The notes under the pieces: generated by a model
Database searches by the model: none
Told to the model about the DNA's origin: nothing
The model's input: the letters and a program-made list of their open reading frames with translations, nothing else
Assembly (NCBI RefSeq): GCF_011045075.1
Contig: NZ_JAAKZZ010000023.1
Location: forward strand, 1 to 32,252
From: Streptomyces boncukensis
GTDB lineage: Bacteria; Actinomycetota; Actinomycetes; Streptomycetales; Streptomycetaceae
Length of the DNA stretch: 32,252 bases
Reading direction: 5' to 3'
Translations under genes and position numbers: made by a program
In this document: positions 1-8,226 of the stretch, one piece after another
How positions within the stretch are numbered: the stretch's first letter is position 1
Layout: every line of letters begins with the position of its first letter

Positions 1-36
1 AGTCCCCATCCACCCGCCCGTGCCCCAGGAGGCAGC

Positions 37-726
37 ATGCCCTTCATCTCGCCCGAGGACGACCTCGTGCACGTCTTCAACATCTTCGAGACCAAGGACT
101 GGGAGGGCCAGCAGCGCGTGCTGGACGCCCACCGCGACATCATCGACAACGCCGACTACCCCGGCTGGGTCTCCTCCACCGTGCACGGCGGCCAGGAGGC
201 CCCCGGCACCGCCAACCTCGTCCAGTGGCGCAGCGTGCGGGCCCTGGAGGAGCGCTACGCCGGGACCCGCTTCCAGCGCACGACCGTCCCCCTCTTCCAG
301 GAGCTGTCCACCTCGGTCCGGCTGCTGCGGACCGAGGCGGTCTTCGGCCAGCGCCACCCGGCCCAGGGCGAGGCCACCGAGGTCTCGCCGGAGCGCGACG
401 ACTACACCGTCATCGTCCTCCTCGACGTGGAGCCCGGGAAGCAGAGCGAGCTCCTCGGCGCCCTCGCCCACCCCGACGAGTGGCTGCTGACCGTCCCCGG
501 CTACCGCTCCCACACCTATCTGCGCGGCCTCGACGGGTCCTTCGTCCTCAACTACGCGCAGTGGGGCAGCAAGGAGGACTACGACCGCTTCCACACCCTC
601 CCCGAGGAGGAGCGCCCCGGCTACGTGCGCAAGAACCGGGCCCGCGCCCGCTCGCTGGCCACCTCCCGCTGGTCCAACACCTTCCGCGCCTGGCACTCGC
701 GGTCCGCCGCGGTCGGCGCGCGGTGA
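37..726 (+). CDS. Two-domain antibiotic biosynthesis monooxygenase (ABM), possible AlpJ/JadG/GilOII-like oxygenase
   Basis: This 229-aa protein reads as two tandem ferredoxin-like ABM domains, at about residues 8-105 and 120-215. Each has the alternating beta pattern and the aromatic W/Y-rich stretches of the family (for example NLVQWRS and LNYAQWGS). ABM proteins oxidise aromatic polyketides; two-domain members of this length include the AlpJ/JadG/GilOII group that opens the B ring of angucyclines, while others are anthrone oxygenases. The ATG is chosen because a perfect AGGAGG lies at 27-32. It opens the operon visible here, 37 bp before the glycosyltransferase. The neighbouring PgaE-like hydroxylase and SnoaL-like protein fit an angucycline tailoring role. 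The fold is a fairly safe call. The ring-cleavage role is inferred from size and context only. Confidence 0.8.
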   Translation: MPFISPEDDLVHVFNIFETKDWEGQQRVLDAHRDIIDNADYPGWVSSTVHGGQEAPGTANLVQWRSVRALEERYAGTRFQRTTVPLFQELSTSVRLLRTEAVFGQRHPAQGEATEVSPERDDYTVIVLLDVEPGKQSELLGALAHPDEWLLTVPGYRSHTYLRGLDGSFVLNYAQWGSKEDYDRFHTLPEEERPGYVRKNRARARSLATSRWSNTFRAWHSRSAAVGAR

Positions 727-763
727 CCGCCCGGCAGCCGACCGACACAGAGCGGAGAGACCC

Positions 764-1969
764 GTGCGCTATCTGTTCACCACCCTCCCGGGGACCTCGC
801 ATATGCTGCCGCTGGTCCCCCTGGCACACGCCGCGCTCGCGGACGGCCACGACGTGGCCGTCGTCAGCAGCGGCCCGGGGCTGGAGACCGCCGCCGCGGC
901 GGGACTGCAGACCCTGGCCCCGGACGACGGGGACAGCGCCCGCCCGTACCAGGAGCTCGGCCGCAGGGTCAACGAGACCAGCCTCACCCGGGACCTGACC
1001 GACCCCGAGCTGATCGCCCACTTCGGCTCCGTCTTCGCCGAGATCGGCACGCTGATGATGGACGGGCTGCTGGAGGCGGCGCGCAGCTGGCGGGCCGACA
1101 CCGTGGTCTACACAGCGCCGCACCCGGCGGGGCTGGTCGCCGCCCGCGCGCTCGGGCTGCCCGCCGTGCTGCACGGCATCGGCACCCGCCGCCCCACCTT
1201 CGGCCCGGCGCTGGAGGGGCTGGCCCCGACGGCGCGGAAACTGGACGTGGACGAGGTGCGCGAGGCCGACGTCCAACTCGTTCTCGCCCCTCCCTCGCTG
1301 GAGACCATCCTCCAGGACGGCCCGCAGCGGGAGTCCGCGGCCCACACGCTCCCGATGCGCTACGTGCCCTACAACGGCGCCGGTGAGCTCCCCCGCGACC
1401 TGCTGCGGCGCGGCGAGCGCCCGCGGCTCGTCGCCACCCTCGGCTCCATCCCCGCCAGCTACGGCGAGGGAAGGCTGCTGCACGGGCTCGTCGAGGGGAC
1501 CGCCGGGCTGGACGTCGAGCTGCTGCTGGCGGCCGGTACCGCCCAGCTGTCCGCGCTGCCCGACCCGCTGCCGGGGCACGTACGGCTGCTGGACTGGGTT
1601 CCGCTGCGCACGCTGCTGGAGACCTGCGACGGCATCGTCCACCACGGGGGGATGGGCACCATGTACGCGGCCTTCAGCGCCGGGGTGCCGCAGCTCGCCC
1701 TCACCCACGAGGGCACCGACAGCGCCGCCAACGCGAGGATCTCCAGGACCCGCGGCACCGGACCGCTGCTGGAGATGGACCGCGCCACGGCCGGGACCGT
1801 CGCCGCCGCCGTCCGGGACCTGCTCGGCAACGCCGGATACCGGCGGGCCAGCGAGGAGGTCGCCCGGGAGATGCGGACCATGCCCACCCCGAGGACCGTC
1901 GTCCCGCGGCTCACCCGGCTGCTGGAGGCGCAGGCGGCGGAGGCGGCGGAGGCGGGGAGCGCGGCATGA
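764..1969 (+). CDS. Glycosyltransferase, GT1 type (antibiotic deoxysugar transfer)
   Basis: A 401-aa GT-B fold glycosyltransferase expected to move a dTDP-deoxysugar onto the polyketide aglycone in the cytoplasm. The N-terminal acceptor domain begins with the typical MRYLFTTLPGTSHMLPLVPL pattern. The C-terminal donor domain carries VHHGGMGT followed by AGVPQLALTHEGTDSAANA, the nucleotide-sugar signature of actinomycete antibiotic glycosyltransferases. The start is GTG at 764, preceded by a GGAGA-type site. Its stop overlaps the ATG of the 4,6-dehydratase (ATGA), so translation is probably coupled. It is clearly related to the second glycosyltransferase on the minus strand. The sugar transferred is inferred to be the 2,6-dideoxyhexose made by the next genes. 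Confidence 0.93.
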   Translation: MRYLFTTLPGTSHMLPLVPLAHAALADGHDVAVVSSGPGLETAAAAGLQTLAPDDGDSARPYQELGRRVNETSLTRDLTDPELIAHFGSVFAEIGTLMMDGLLEAARSWRADTVVYTAPHPAGLVAARALGLPAVLHGIGTRRPTFGPALEGLAPTARKLDVDEVREADVQLVLAPPSLETILQDGPQRESAAHTLPMRYVPYNGAGELPRDLLRRGERPRLVATLGSIPASYGEGRLLHGLVEGTAGLDVELLLAAGTAQLSALPDPLPGHVRLLDWVPLRTLLETCDGIVHHGGMGTMYAAFSAGVPQLALTHEGTDSAANARISRTRGTGPLLEMDRATAGTVAAAVRDLLGNAGYRRASEEVAREMRTMPTPRTVVPRLTRLLEAQAAEAAEAGSAA

Positions 1970-2925
1970 GGCTCCTGGCGACCGGCGCCGCCGGGTTCAT
2001 CGGCTCGCACTACGTGCGCTCGCTCCTGGCGGGCGCGTACGGCGCGGACCGGCCGTCCGCCGTGACCGTACTGGACAAGCTGACCTACGCGGGCAACCGG
2101 GAGAACCTGCCGGACGGCGACGAGCGGCTCACCGTCATCCGCGGCGACGTCTGCGACGCCCGGCTGCTGGCCGAGGTGCTCCCCGGGCACGACGCCGTGG
2201 TGCACTTCGCGGCCGAGTCCCACGTGGACCGCTCCGTCGACGGCGGCGGCGCGTTCGTCCGCACCAACGTACTGGGCACCCAGACCCTGCTGGAGGCGGC
2301 CGTGCGGGCGGGGGTCGAGCGGGTCGTCCACGTCTCCACCGACGAGGTGTACGGCTCGATCCGCGAGGGCTCGTGGACCGAGGAGTCCCCCCTGCTGCCC
2401 AACTCGCCCTACGCGAGCTCCAAGGCGGGCTCCGACCTCGTCGCGCGCGCCTACTGGCGCACCCACGGGCTGGATGTGTCCATCACCCGCTGCTCCAACA
2501 ACTACGGCCCCTACCAGCACCCGGAGAAGATGATCCCCCGGTTCGTCACCAACCTGCTGGAGGGCGAGCGGGTGCCGCTCTACGGCGACGGCCGCAACAG
2601 CCGCGAGTGGCTGCACGTCGACGACCACTGCCGGGCCATCCACCTGGTGCTGGCCCGGGGCCGGGCGGGCGAGGTCTACAACGTGGGCAGCGGCGACGAG
2701 CTGACCAACCGCGAGCTCACCGAGCGCATTCTGCGGCTGTGCGGGGCCGGCGCGGAGATGGTGCGCCGCGTCGCCGACCGCAAGGGCCACGACCTGCGCT
2801 ACTCGCTGGACGACAGCAAGATCCGCGAGGAGCTCGGCTACGCCCCGCGCGTCGCCTTCGAGGGCGGCCTGGCCCGGACCGTCGCCTGGTACCGGGACAA
2901 CCCCGGCTGGTGGAAGGCCGCCTAG
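1966..2925 (+). CDS. rmlB-like: dTDP-glucose 4,6-dehydratase
   Basis: A 319-aa extended short-chain dehydrogenase that converts dTDP-glucose to dTDP-4-keto-6-deoxyglucose, the entry step to deoxysugars. Residues 7-13 form the NAD-binding glycine motif (GAAGFIG). The catalytic T125-D126-E127 lies in STDEVYG, and Y149/K153 form the YxxxK pair (YASSK). SNNYGPYQHPEK and NSREWLHVDDH are standard RmlB blocks, and the length is normal. The ATG overlaps the stop of the upstream glycosyltransferase. No glucose-1-phosphate thymidylyltransferase is in the window; it may lie upstream or be supplied by primary metabolism. Confidence 0.96.
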   Translation: MRLLATGAAGFIGSHYVRSLLAGAYGADRPSAVTVLDKLTYAGNRENLPDGDERLTVIRGDVCDARLLAEVLPGHDAVVHFAAESHVDRSVDGGGAFVRTNVLGTQTLLEAAVRAGVERVVHVSTDEVYGSIREGSWTEESPLLPNSPYASSKAGSDLVARAYWRTHGLDVSITRCSNNYGPYQHPEKMIPRFVTNLLEGERVPLYGDGRNSREWLHVDDHCRAIHLVLARGRAGEVYNVGSGDELTNRELTERILRLCGAGAEMVRRVADRKGHDLRYSLDDSKIREELGYAPRVAFEGGLARTVAWYRDNPGWWKAA

Positions 2926-2995
2926 GGCCGTGACCGGAAGCGCGCACCACGACACACGACCGACGGCGCGCCGCGCCGGGGAGAGGGGAGGAACC

Positions 2996-4549
2996 GTGGA
3001 CCGGCAAGCGGAACGAGCGGACGCGGCGGGGGACACGGCGGGGGACACGGCGGACGTCCTGGTCGTCGGGGCGGGACCGACCGGGCTGATGCTGGCCGGG
3101 GAGCTGCGCCTGGGCGGCGCCCGGGTGACCGTGCTGGAGCGGCTGCCGGAGCCCACCGGGCAGTCCCGGGGCCTGGGCTTCACCGCCCGCGCCATGGAGG
3201 TCTTCGACCAGCGCGGGTTGCTGCCCCGCTTCGGGCCCGGACTGGAGACCAGCCCGCAGGGGCACTTCGGCGGGGTGCTGTTCGACTACACCGTGCTGGA
3301 GGACGCGCACTTCGGGGCGCGCGGCGTCCCGCAGTCCCGCACCGAGGCGGTGCTGGAGGAGTGGGCCGCCTCGCTGGGCGCCGACATCCGGCGGGGCTGG
3401 GAGGTGACGGAGCTGCGCCAGCCGCCCGGCGGGGGCGGTGACGCCGGCGGTGTGGAGGTCGCCGTCCGCACCCCGCGCGGTGAGCGGCGGCTGCATGCCG
3501 CGTACCTGGTGGGCTGCGACGGCGGGCACAGCGCCGTACGCCGGCTGGCCGGGTTCGACTTTCCGGGCACCCCGGCGACCCGGGAGATGTATCTGGCCGA
3601 CCTGGTCGGCTCCCGGGTCCGGCCCCGCCCGCTGGGCGAACGGCTGCCCGGCGGCATGGTGATGGCGGCGCCGCTCGCGGAGGGCGTGGACCGCGTCATC
3701 GTCTGCCCGCACGGCACCGCGCCGCGCGAACGCGCCGAACAGCCCGGCTTCCCCGAGGTGGCCGCCGCCTGGCAGAACATCACGGGCGAGGACATCAGCG
3801 GCGGCACGGCGGACTGGGTCAGCTCGTTCACGGACGCCACCCGCCAGGTCACGGCGTACCGGCGCGGCCGGGTACTGCTCGCGGGCGACGCGGCGCACAT
3901 CCATCTGCCCGCCGGGGGCCAGGGCCTGAGCACCGGGGTGCAGGACGCGGTCAACCTCGGCTGGAAGCTGGCCGCCGCGGTCCAGGGCTGGGCGCCGCCC
4001 GGCCTGCTCGACAGCTACCACGAGGAGCGGCACCCGGTCGGCGCCCGGCTGCTGATGAACACCCGCGCCCAGGGCGCCCTCTACCTCGGCGGGGAGGAGG
4101 CCGAGCCGCTGCGCGCGCTCTTCTCCGAGCTCATCGAGTACGACGAGGTCAAGCGGCACCTCGCGGGCACGGTCAGCCACCTCGACATCCGCTACGGCCC
4201 GCACGGTGACGGCCACCCGCTGCGGGGCCGGCGGCTCCCTGCGCGGGCGCTGCGCACCGCGGCGGGCGAGACCTCCACCACCGAGCTGCTGCACCCGGCC
4301 CAGGGCGTGCTGCTGGTGCTGGACGGCGGCGGCCGGGCCCGCGCCGAGGCGGCCTCCGGCTGGAAGGACCGCGTGGTGACGGCCGCCGGCACCCTCAGGG
4401 ACCCGCGCGCCGGTGAACCGCTGGCCGACGCGGGAGCCGTGCTGGTGCGCCCCGACGGCCACGTGGTGTGGACCGCGGCGGACGCCTCGGACGGCGGCCG
4501 TCCGCACGCGGCCCTGCGCCGCTGGTTCGGCACGCCCGCACCGGCGTGA
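2996..4549 (+). CDS. FAD-dependent aromatic hydroxylase, PgaE/JadH/UrdE type (angucycline)
   Basis: A 517-aa class A flavoprotein monooxygenase. The ADP-binding GAGPTG motif is at residues 25-30. The FAD-ribityl motif is in LLAGDAAHIHLPAGGQG at about residues 295-310, followed by QDAVNLGWKL. The blocks RGLGFTARAMEVFDQRG, GHFGG, AAYLVGCDGG and TREMYLADL match what I remember of PgaE, CabE and JadH, which hydroxylate angucyclinones at C-12/C-12b. I chose GTG 2996 because GGAGG (2987-2991) stands just upstream; an open frame reaching back to 2930 lacks such a site. The N-terminus has about 17 residues more than I expect for PgaE, including the duplicated AGDTAGDTA. This is the best marker that the first operon makes an angucycline-like compound. 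Confidence 0.93.
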   Translation: MDRQAERADAAGDTAGDTADVLVVGAGPTGLMLAGELRLGGARVTVLERLPEPTGQSRGLGFTARAMEVFDQRGLLPRFGPGLETSPQGHFGGVLFDYTVLEDAHFGARGVPQSRTEAVLEEWAASLGADIRRGWEVTELRQPPGGGGDAGGVEVAVRTPRGERRLHAAYLVGCDGGHSAVRRLAGFDFPGTPATREMYLADLVGSRVRPRPLGERLPGGMVMAAPLAEGVDRVIVCPHGTAPRERAEQPGFPEVAAAWQNITGEDISGGTADWVSSFTDATRQVTAYRRGRVLLAGDAAHIHLPAGGQGLSTGVQDAVNLGWKLAAAVQGWAPPGLLDSYHEERHPVGARLLMNTRAQGALYLGGEEAEPLRALFSELIEYDEVKRHLAGTVSHLDIRYGPHGDGHPLRGRRLPARALRTAAGETSTTELLHPAQGVLLVLDGGGRARAEAASGWKDRVVTAAGTLRDPRAGEPLADAGAVLVRPDGHVVWTAADASDGGRPHAALRRWFGTPAPA

Positions 4550-4606
4550 CCGCCGGTTCCCGCCATACCGCAGTGGAGCAGACAGCGCGGTCCGCGAGCG
4601 CGGTCC

Positions 4607-4639
4607 GACAGAGCGATTCGACAGAGCGATTCGACAGAG
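4607..4639 (+). repeat. 13-bp tandem repeat upstream of the epimerase gene
   Basis: The unit gacagagcgattc occurs at 4607-4619 and 4620-4632 and continues with gacagag to 4639. It fills the 106-bp gap between the hydroxylase and the epimerase, close to the epimerase ribosome binding site. It is visibly less GC-rich than its surroundings. It could come from strand slippage or be a leader or protein-binding element; no function is evident. Confidence 0.85.
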
Positions 4640-4655
4640 TGGGGAGTGAGGCCGT

Positions 4656-5252
4656 ATGGAGGCCGAGAAACTGGAGATCGAGGGGGCGTTCGCGTTCGTT
4701 CCGCCGGTCTTCACCGATCACCGGGGGCTGTTCTGCTCGCCGTTCCAGGGCGCGGAGTTCGCCGCGCACTTAGGGCGTCCGCTGTTTCCGGTGCAGCAGG
4801 TGAGCCACAACCTCTCCGCGCGGGACGTGCTGCGCGGCATCCACTACACCGCCGCTCCGCCGGGGATGGCGAAGTACGTGTACTGCCCCTACGGGCGGGT
4901 CCTGGACATCCTCGTCGATCTGCGCCTCGGCTCGCCCACGTTCGGGCGCTGGACGGCGCGGACCCTCGACGCCGGAAACTGCCAGGCCCTCTACATCCCC
5001 GTCGGTGTCGGGCACGCCTTCCTCTCCCGCGCGGACGACTCCATGGTCGTCTACATCCTCTCCCGGGGCTATGTGGCGGAGGACGAGCGCGCGGTCTCCC
5101 CGCTGGACCCCGCCCTCCGCCTGCCGCTGCCGGAGGGGACGGCGCCGATCCAGTCCGACCGGGACCGCGCGGCGCCCACGCTCGCTGAGGCGGAGCGGCA
5201 GGGGCTGCTGCCCCGCTACGAGGACTGCGTGGAAGCGGAGGCCCTGCCATGA
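4656..5252 (+). CDS. dTDP-4-keto-6-deoxyhexose 3,5-epimerase (RmlC family); contains a TTA codon
   Basis: A 198-aa cupin-fold epimerase that acts on the 4-keto sugar after the 4,6-dehydratase, giving an L-configured intermediate. The catalytic His is H63 in RGIHYT, with the conserved K about 12 residues later in MAKYVYC. The blocks ALYIPVGVGHAF and VVYILSRGYVAEDE match the family, and the length is usual. The start ATG is supported by a GGGGAG/GTGAGG stretch 5-15 bp upstream. Codon 39 (4770-4772) is TTA, rare in Streptomyces, so synthesis may depend on the bldA tRNA. It overlaps the next gene by ATGA. Whether it epimerises C3 and C5 or C5 only cannot be told from the sequence. Confidence 0.93.
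   Translation: MEAEKLEIEGAFAFVPPVFTDHRGLFCSPFQGAEFAAHLGRPLFPVQQVSHNLSARDVLRGIHYTAAPPGMAKYVYCPYGRVLDILVDLRLGSPTFGRWTARTLDAGNCQALYIPVGVGHAFLSRADDSMVVYILSRGYVAEDERAVSPLDPALRLPLPEGTAPIQSDRDRAAPTLAEAERQGLLPRYEDCVEAEALP
4770..4772 (+). promoter_or_regulatory. TTA leucine codon (possible bldA control)
   Basis: This is in-frame codon 39 of the epimerase gene, between His38 and Gly40. It is one of only four in-frame TTA codons that I found in the genes of the window. In Streptomyces TTA is read by the bldA tRNA, which accumulates late in growth. Confidence 0.85.
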
Positions 5253-6253
5253 TCCGGACACCACGGCTGATCACGGTGCTCGGCGCCACCGGTTTCGTCG
5301 GCTCCGCCGTCCTGCGCGAGCTGGCGGCGCGTCCGGTGCGGATCCGGGCGGTCTCCCGGCGGCGCGCCGCCGTGCCGGACGGCGCCCGCGCCGGGATCGA
5401 GGTGCGCACGGCGGACCTCACCGAGCCGGGCGCGATGGCCGCTGCCGTGGCGGACGCCGATGTCGTCATCCACGCCATCGCCCATATCGCGGGCGCCACC
5501 ACCTGGCGGGTGGCGGACGGCGACAGCGCGGCGGAACGCGTCAACGTCGGCCTGGTGCGCGATCTGGTGGCCGCGCTGGCGGAGCGCCCGCGCACCGGGG
5601 AGCCGCCCGCGGTGCTGCTCGCGGGCGCCGTCTCGCAGGCCGGGCCGGGCGCCGGGGAGCGGCTGGACGGCTCCGAGCCGGACCGGCCCTCCGGGGAGTA
5701 CGACCGCCAGAAGCTCGCCGCCGAGCGGGTGCTGTTGCGGGCCGACGCCGCGGGCGTGCTGCGCGGCGCCTCGCTGCGGCTGCCCACGGTCTACGGCTAC
5801 GGGCCGCACTCGACCGCGCGGGACAAGGGCGTGGTCTCCACCATGGTCCGCAGGGCGCTGGCCGGGGAGCCGCTGACGATGTGGCACGACGGCACCGTCC
5901 GCCGGGACCTGCTGTACGTGGAGGACGTGGCCCGCGCCTTCGCCGCCGGGGTCGACCACACGGAGGCGCTGGCCGGGCGGCACTGGCTGCTGGGCACGGG
6001 GGAGGCCCCACCGCTGGGGCAGGTCTTCGAGCGGATTGCCGCGCTGGTGTCCGAGGCCACCGGCAAGCCGCCGGTCCGGGTCGTCACCGTGGAGCCCCCC
6101 ACCCACGCCGAGCCGGGCGACTTCCACAGCCTGGTCGTCGACGCGGCGGCGCTGCGCCGCGCCACCGGCTGGCGTCCCGAGGTGCCGCTGGACGAAGCGC
6201 TCCGCAGGACCGTCGCGTTCTGCGCGGACGGGGCGGAGAGGGAGCTGCCGTGA
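5249..6253 (+). CDS. NDP-4-keto-6-deoxyhexose reductase (4-ketoreductase)
   Basis: A 334-aa extended SDR with the NAD(P) motif GATGFVG at residues 12-18 and the catalytic pair Y151/K155 in EYDRQK. RLPTVYGYGPHSTARDKG and DLLYVEDVARAF are typical of sugar epimerase/reductase proteins. I infer the final 4-keto reduction of the 2,6-dideoxysugar, as for the UrdR/JadV/LanR group. The start overlaps the epimerase stop, and its own stop overlaps the 2,3-dehydratase GTG, so the three genes are translationally coupled. A 4-epimerase role is a weaker alternative. Confidence 0.88.
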   Translation: MIRTPRLITVLGATGFVGSAVLRELAARPVRIRAVSRRRAAVPDGARAGIEVRTADLTEPGAMAAAVADADVVIHAIAHIAGATTWRVADGDSAAERVNVGLVRDLVAALAERPRTGEPPAVLLAGAVSQAGPGAGERLDGSEPDRPSGEYDRQKLAAERVLLRADAAGVLRGASLRLPTVYGYGPHSTARDKGVVSTMVRRALAGEPLTMWHDGTVRRDLLYVEDVARAFAAGVDHTEALAGRHWLLGTGEAPPLGQVFERIAALVSEATGKPPVRVVTVEPPTHAEPGDFHSLVVDAAALRRATGWRPEVPLDEALRRTVAFCADGAERELP

Positions 6254-7638
6254 CCACCGCAGCGCCGCTGCGCGCCCGTACCGAGTCCGAAGCGCTGGCC
6301 CGGCGGCTGGCGAGGTCGGCGGAGGTGCGCTCCAGCGACCGCCAGACGCGGACCGAGGACATCGAGGGCTGGCTGGCCGAGCGCGCCCGCGCGCACCGGT
6401 TCTCCGTCGAGCGGGCGCCGCTGGCGGCGCTGGACGGCTGGTCCTTCGCGCCCGGCACCGGCGACCTCGTGCACCGCAGCGGGCGGTTCTTCTCCGTCGG
6501 GGGGCTGTCGGTCGAGGTCGGCGACGGCCCGGTGACCGGGTGGCAGCAGCCGATCATCCAGCAGCCGGAGGTCGGCATCCTGGGCATCCTGGCCAAGGAG
6601 TTCGGCGGGGTGCTGCACTTCCTGATGCAGGCCAAGATGGAGCCGGGCAACCGCAATCTGCTCCAGCTCTCCCCGACGGTGCAGGCCACCCGGAGCAACT
6701 ACTCCCGGGCGCACCAGGGCAGCCGGGTGAAGTACCTGGAGTACTTCGCCGGGTCCGCGCCTGCGCGGGTGCTGGTCGACTCGCTCCAGTCGGAGCACGG
6801 CTCCTGGTTCCACCGCAAGTCCAACCGCAACATGCTGGTGGAGACCGACGCCGACGTACCGCTCGCCGAGGACTTCCGCTGGCTGACCCTCGGCCAGATC
6901 GGGGAGCTGCTGCGCGGGGACAACGTGGTCAACATGGACGCCCGCACGGTCATCGCCTGCTTCCCGCTGGCCGACGCCGGGCTGCGCGCCCTGCGGTCGG
7001 ACACCGAGCTGCTGTCCTGGTTCACCAACGAGCGCTCCCGCCACGAGGTGGAGGTCCGGCGCATCCCGCTGGACAGCGTCGAGGGCTGGGAGCGCGGCGC
7101 GGAGTGCGTGCGCCGCCCGGACGGGCGTTACTTCCGGGTGGTCGGCGTCCGGGTGGAGGCGGGGAGCCGGGAGGTCACCGGCTGGTCGCAGCCGCTGTTC
7201 GAGCCGACCGGCACCGGTGTGACGGCGTTCCTGCACCGGCGTGTCGACGGTGTGCCGCACCTGCTGGCGCACGCCAAGGTGGAGGCCGGATTCCTGGACA
7301 CCGTCGAGCTGGCGCCGACCGTCCAGTGCAACCCCGGCAACTGGGACCACCTGCCCTCTCCCGCCCGGCCCCCGTTCCTGGCTGCGGTGCTCGCCGCCGA
7401 GCGCGGGCGGATCAGCTACGAGGCGCTGCACTCGGAGGAGGGCGGCAGGTTCCTCAACGCGGAGAGCCGCTATCTGTTCGTCGAGGCCGACGAGTCCCTC
7501 GCGCCGCTCGACCCGCCGGTCGGCTACCAGTGGGTGACGCCGGGTCAGCTCAACACCCTGCTCGCGCACGGCCACTACGTCAACGTGCAGGCCAGGACGC
7601 TGCTCTCGTGCCTCAACTCCGGCGCCGTGACCCTCTGA
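6250..7638 (+). CDS. NDP-4-keto-6-deoxyglucose 2,3-dehydratase
   Basis: A 462-aa protein made of two homologous halves, as in the UrdS/JadO/TylX3 family. The first half carries GWQQPIIQQPEVGILGIL and QAKMEPGNRNLLQLSPTVQAT. The second repeats the pattern as GWSQPLFEPTGTGVTAFL and HAKVEAGFLDTVELAPTVQC. The family removes the C2 hydroxyl, giving a 3,4-diketo sugar that a 3-ketoreductase must then reduce. No dedicated 3-ketoreductase of the Gfo/Idh type is visible in this operon; it may lie upstream. The GTG start overlaps the previous stop (GTGA). With the neighbours, the expected sugar is a 2,6-dideoxyhexose. Confidence 0.95.
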   Translation: MTTAAPLRARTESEALARRLARSAEVRSSDRQTRTEDIEGWLAERARAHRFSVERAPLAALDGWSFAPGTGDLVHRSGRFFSVGGLSVEVGDGPVTGWQQPIIQQPEVGILGILAKEFGGVLHFLMQAKMEPGNRNLLQLSPTVQATRSNYSRAHQGSRVKYLEYFAGSAPARVLVDSLQSEHGSWFHRKSNRNMLVETDADVPLAEDFRWLTLGQIGELLRGDNVVNMDARTVIACFPLADAGLRALRSDTELLSWFTNERSRHEVEVRRIPLDSVEGWERGAECVRRPDGRYFRVVGVRVEAGSREVTGWSQPLFEPTGTGVTAFLHRRVDGVPHLLAHAKVEAGFLDTVELAPTVQCNPGNWDHLPSPARPPFLAAVLAAERGRISYEALHSEEGGRFLNAESRYLFVEADESLAPLDPPVGYQWVTPGQLNTLLAHGHYVNVQARTLLSCLNSGAVTL

Positions 7639-7670
7639 CGGGCACGCCGCCGCTGACCGAACAGCCACGA

Positions 7671-7690
7671 ACGACCAGGAACGACCAGGA
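7671..7690 (+). repeat. 10-bp tandem repeat upstream of the SnoaL-like gene
   Basis: The unit acgaccagga is present twice in direct succession and followed by acgagg, which begins the ribosome binding region of the next gene. It lies in the 63-bp gap between the 2,3-dehydratase and the SnoaL-like gene. Function unknown. Confidence 0.75.
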
Positions 7691-7701
7691 ACGAGGCGAG
7701 T

Positions 7702-8226
7702 ATGGACTCCACCCCCGGGACACTCCCGGCCCCCGATACCCCCGCGTCCGCCGCGACGCCCTCCGCGCTGAGCGGCCAGGTGCGGGCGCTCAGCGACCGG
7801 GCGGAGCTCACGGCTCTGTGCGACCGCTATGTCATGCACCTCGACCGCGACCGGTACGAGGACGGCTGGTTCGCGGACGTCTTCACGCAGGACGCCGAAC
7901 TGACCTTCCCCATGGGCACATACCGGGGGCGGGAGGGGATGGCCCGGTTCCAGGAGATGGCCGGGAGCACCTTCGAGCGCACCCACCACCTCGCCGGGAA
8001 CTACCTGGTCGACATCGAAGGCGACCAGGCCCGGGTGCGGGCGCATCTGACGGCCGTGCATGTGCGGCGGCGCCAGGATCCGCAGGACCACTTCGCCATC
8101 GGCGGCCACTTCGAGGCCGGGGCCGTGCGCACCGCCCGCGGCTGGCGGCTGCGCACCTTCGTCTTCGACCTGGTGTGGAACGCGGGCGCGGCCCCGGGCA
8201 ACTACGAAGGAGGAGCATCGCGATGA
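7702..8226 (+). CDS. SnoaL-like / NTF2-fold protein (polyketide tailoring, JadX-like)
   Basis: A 174-aa protein with a proline/alanine-rich N-terminus of about 30 residues followed by one SnoaL-like NTF2 domain (about residues 30-160). The domain starts with the usual helix (AELTALCDRYVMHLDRDRYEDG) and continues with FTQDAELTFPMGTYRG and THHLAGNYLVDI. The fold includes polyketide cyclases, ketosteroid-isomerase-like enzymes and hydroxylases. A protein of this kind (JadX) occurs in the jadomycin cluster, which otherwise resembles this operon. The exact reaction cannot be deduced. It overlaps the SDR gene, whose AAGGAGGAG binding site lies inside its last codons. Confidence 0.85.
   Translation: MDSTPGTLPAPDTPASAATPSALSGQVRALSDRAELTALCDRYVMHLDRDRYEDGWFADVFTQDAELTFPMGTYRGREGMARFQEMAGSTFERTHHLAGNYLVDIEGDQARVRAHLTAVHVRRRQDPQDHFAIGGHFEAGAVRTARGWRLRTFVFDLVWNAGAAPGNYEGGASR

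Noticed and set aside
2930..2995. N-terminal extension of the FAD hydroxylase to an upstream GTG
   Set aside because: GTG 2996 has a good GGAGG site and gives a length nearer to PgaE; the extension has no conserved residues.
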